A stretch of DNA of 13,262 bases, taken from NCBI GenBank assembly GCA_030642635.1, contig DAOWNK010000065.1, positions 1-13,262 of the forward strand, written 5' to 3'. The notes beneath the pieces are model-generated. The model saw nothing but the letters and a program-made list of their open reading frames with translations. It did no database searches and was not told the origin of the DNA. A program made the translations under genes and the position numbers. This stretch comes from Pirellulales bacterium (lineage in GTDB: Bacteria > Planctomycetota > Planctomycetia > Pirellulales > Thermoguttaceae). Position 1 is the first letter of the stretch; each line of letters begins with the position of its first letter. This document shows, one piece after another, positions 12,664-13,262 of the stretch.

Positions 12664-13262
12664 CTAAAATTCGCCAACGATCTCGCCTCCTGCACGAGTA
12701 CAGATCGCTGCCAGGGTTTCGTCGTTCATGTTCTCGTTTAGAAACCGCACCGAGCCGTCACAGAACGCCCCGTTTGCGCCGCCGGGGTGCTCGCTGCGGA
12801 TTTCGTTTTCCTTATATGTACCCGGTGGCGGCTCGTAGTTGATTGCATACGCCTGGTCGAATATGTTCAGCCCGTTGATCCACTGGCCGTCCTCCCAGGC
12901 AGAATCCTCCGAGACAATCAATGTGTTGGACGTACCATCTTTGATCTCTCGGATGCTAACGGCCCGCTCGTAGAGCATCACTCCCTTTGGCGGGTCGTTG
13001 CGGCTGGTGATTCGCTCACCGTTTATCCCGCCGTAATCGGTCGCCCCACGGCCCTCGACCAGGTACGACGACCGCGGTACGCTCGGGCAGATGTAGGTCA
13101 TCACCACATTGGCCGCCGCCTCGGTGTTGTCTTCGTGGTCGAACGCCTTAGTGAAGTCGATCTGCTGATGTAGCGAATTCTGTTCGATAAACGGCAGCAG
13201 GAATGCCGACCATGCAAACTGCCGACCATCGGGATCCTTTGGTTTTTGGGTCTCCTGGTCCC
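12664..13262 (-). CDS. DUF1559 domain protein, N-terminus beyond the window
   Basis: The frame is open from the right edge to the stop at 12666-12664, giving about 199 visible residues. The visible part includes WSAFLLPFIEQNSLHQQIDF near its start, VVMTYICPSVPR, DYGGINGER, IKDGTSNTLIVSEDSAW, and the hallmark tail SEHPGGANGAFCDGSVRFL (H-x9-DG) before the end TRAGGEIVGEF. These are standard parts of the planctomycete DUF1559 family, pseudopilin-like proteins that start with a type IV pilin methylation signal; that N-terminus lies outside the window. The GTG at 13107 is internal to the frame, not the start. The role in planctomycetes is unproven; they are thought to be exported fibre or surface proteins. 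A terminator follows the gene. Confidence 0.93.
   Translation of the reverse strand, partial: DQETQKPKDPDGRQFAWSAFLLPFIEQNSLHQQIDFTKAFDHEDNTEAAANVVMTYICPSVPRSSYLVEGRGATDYGGINGERITSRNDPPKGVMLYERAVSIREIKDGTSNTLIVSEDSAWEDGQWINGLNIFDQAYAINYEPPPGTYKENEIRSEHPGGANGAFCDGSVRFLNENMNDETLAAICTRAGGEIVGEF

Noticed and set aside
1..13262. CRISPR arrays, tRNA or rRNA genes
   Set aside because: No regularly spaced identical repeats and no tRNA- or rRNA-like sequence were seen; the repeats present are dispersed palindromes.

Overview
The window looks like chromosomal DNA of a planctomycete (Planctomycetota). The case rests on a DUF1559 protein with the H-x9-DG tail motif, a DUF4465 protein with a PEP-CTERM sorting signal, small anchored proteins of a planctomycete type, zinc-ribbon/membrane fusions, a Gfo/Idh/MocA oxidoreductase, GC-rich coding sequence and many palindromic intergenic repeats. 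Family assignments come from reading the proteins; no database search was possible.

Left part (1-3262): a zinc-ribbon gene running off the left edge, a small MscS-type channel gene in AT-rich DNA, and a DinG-like helicase gene, all on the minus strand. Two diverged direct copies of one intergenic repeat flank the channel gene. Each copy lies just upstream of the next minus-strand gene and carries a TATAAT box about 47-51 bases before its start codon.

Middle part (3263-7603): a plus-strand pair (zinc-ribbon multi-pass membrane protein, then a DUF2752 protein) converges on thiG. Directly upstream of thiG only the last codons of thiS remain, joined to a short palindromic repeat. Next upstream on the same strand is an anchored planctomycete-type protein, divergent from a Gfo/Idh/MocA oxidoreductase with a readable promoter and a strong terminator hairpin.

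Right part (7604-13262), all minus strand: a YugP-type zinc peptidase, a cytosolic histidine kinase without sensor domain, an anchored hypothetical protein, a two-gene unit (57-aa acidic protein overlapping a 102-aa HTH/zinc-ribbon protein), cob(I)alamin adenosyltransferase, a DUF4465/PEP-CTERM surface protein and the C-terminal part of a DUF1559 protein that runs off the right edge.

There is no single large pathway or obvious defence island. The most unusual content is the intergenic layer: at least two families of short palindromes, three long inverted repeats, a homopurine/homopyrimidine inverted repeat and the channel-flanking direct repeat. In three places these abut or overlap gene ends (thiS remnant, the gene at 9555, dinG). 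The clearest points to check are the truncated thiS, the missing first Fe-S cysteine in the helicase, the AT-rich mscS segment between repeats, and the acidic/HTH gene pair with paired upstream repeats.
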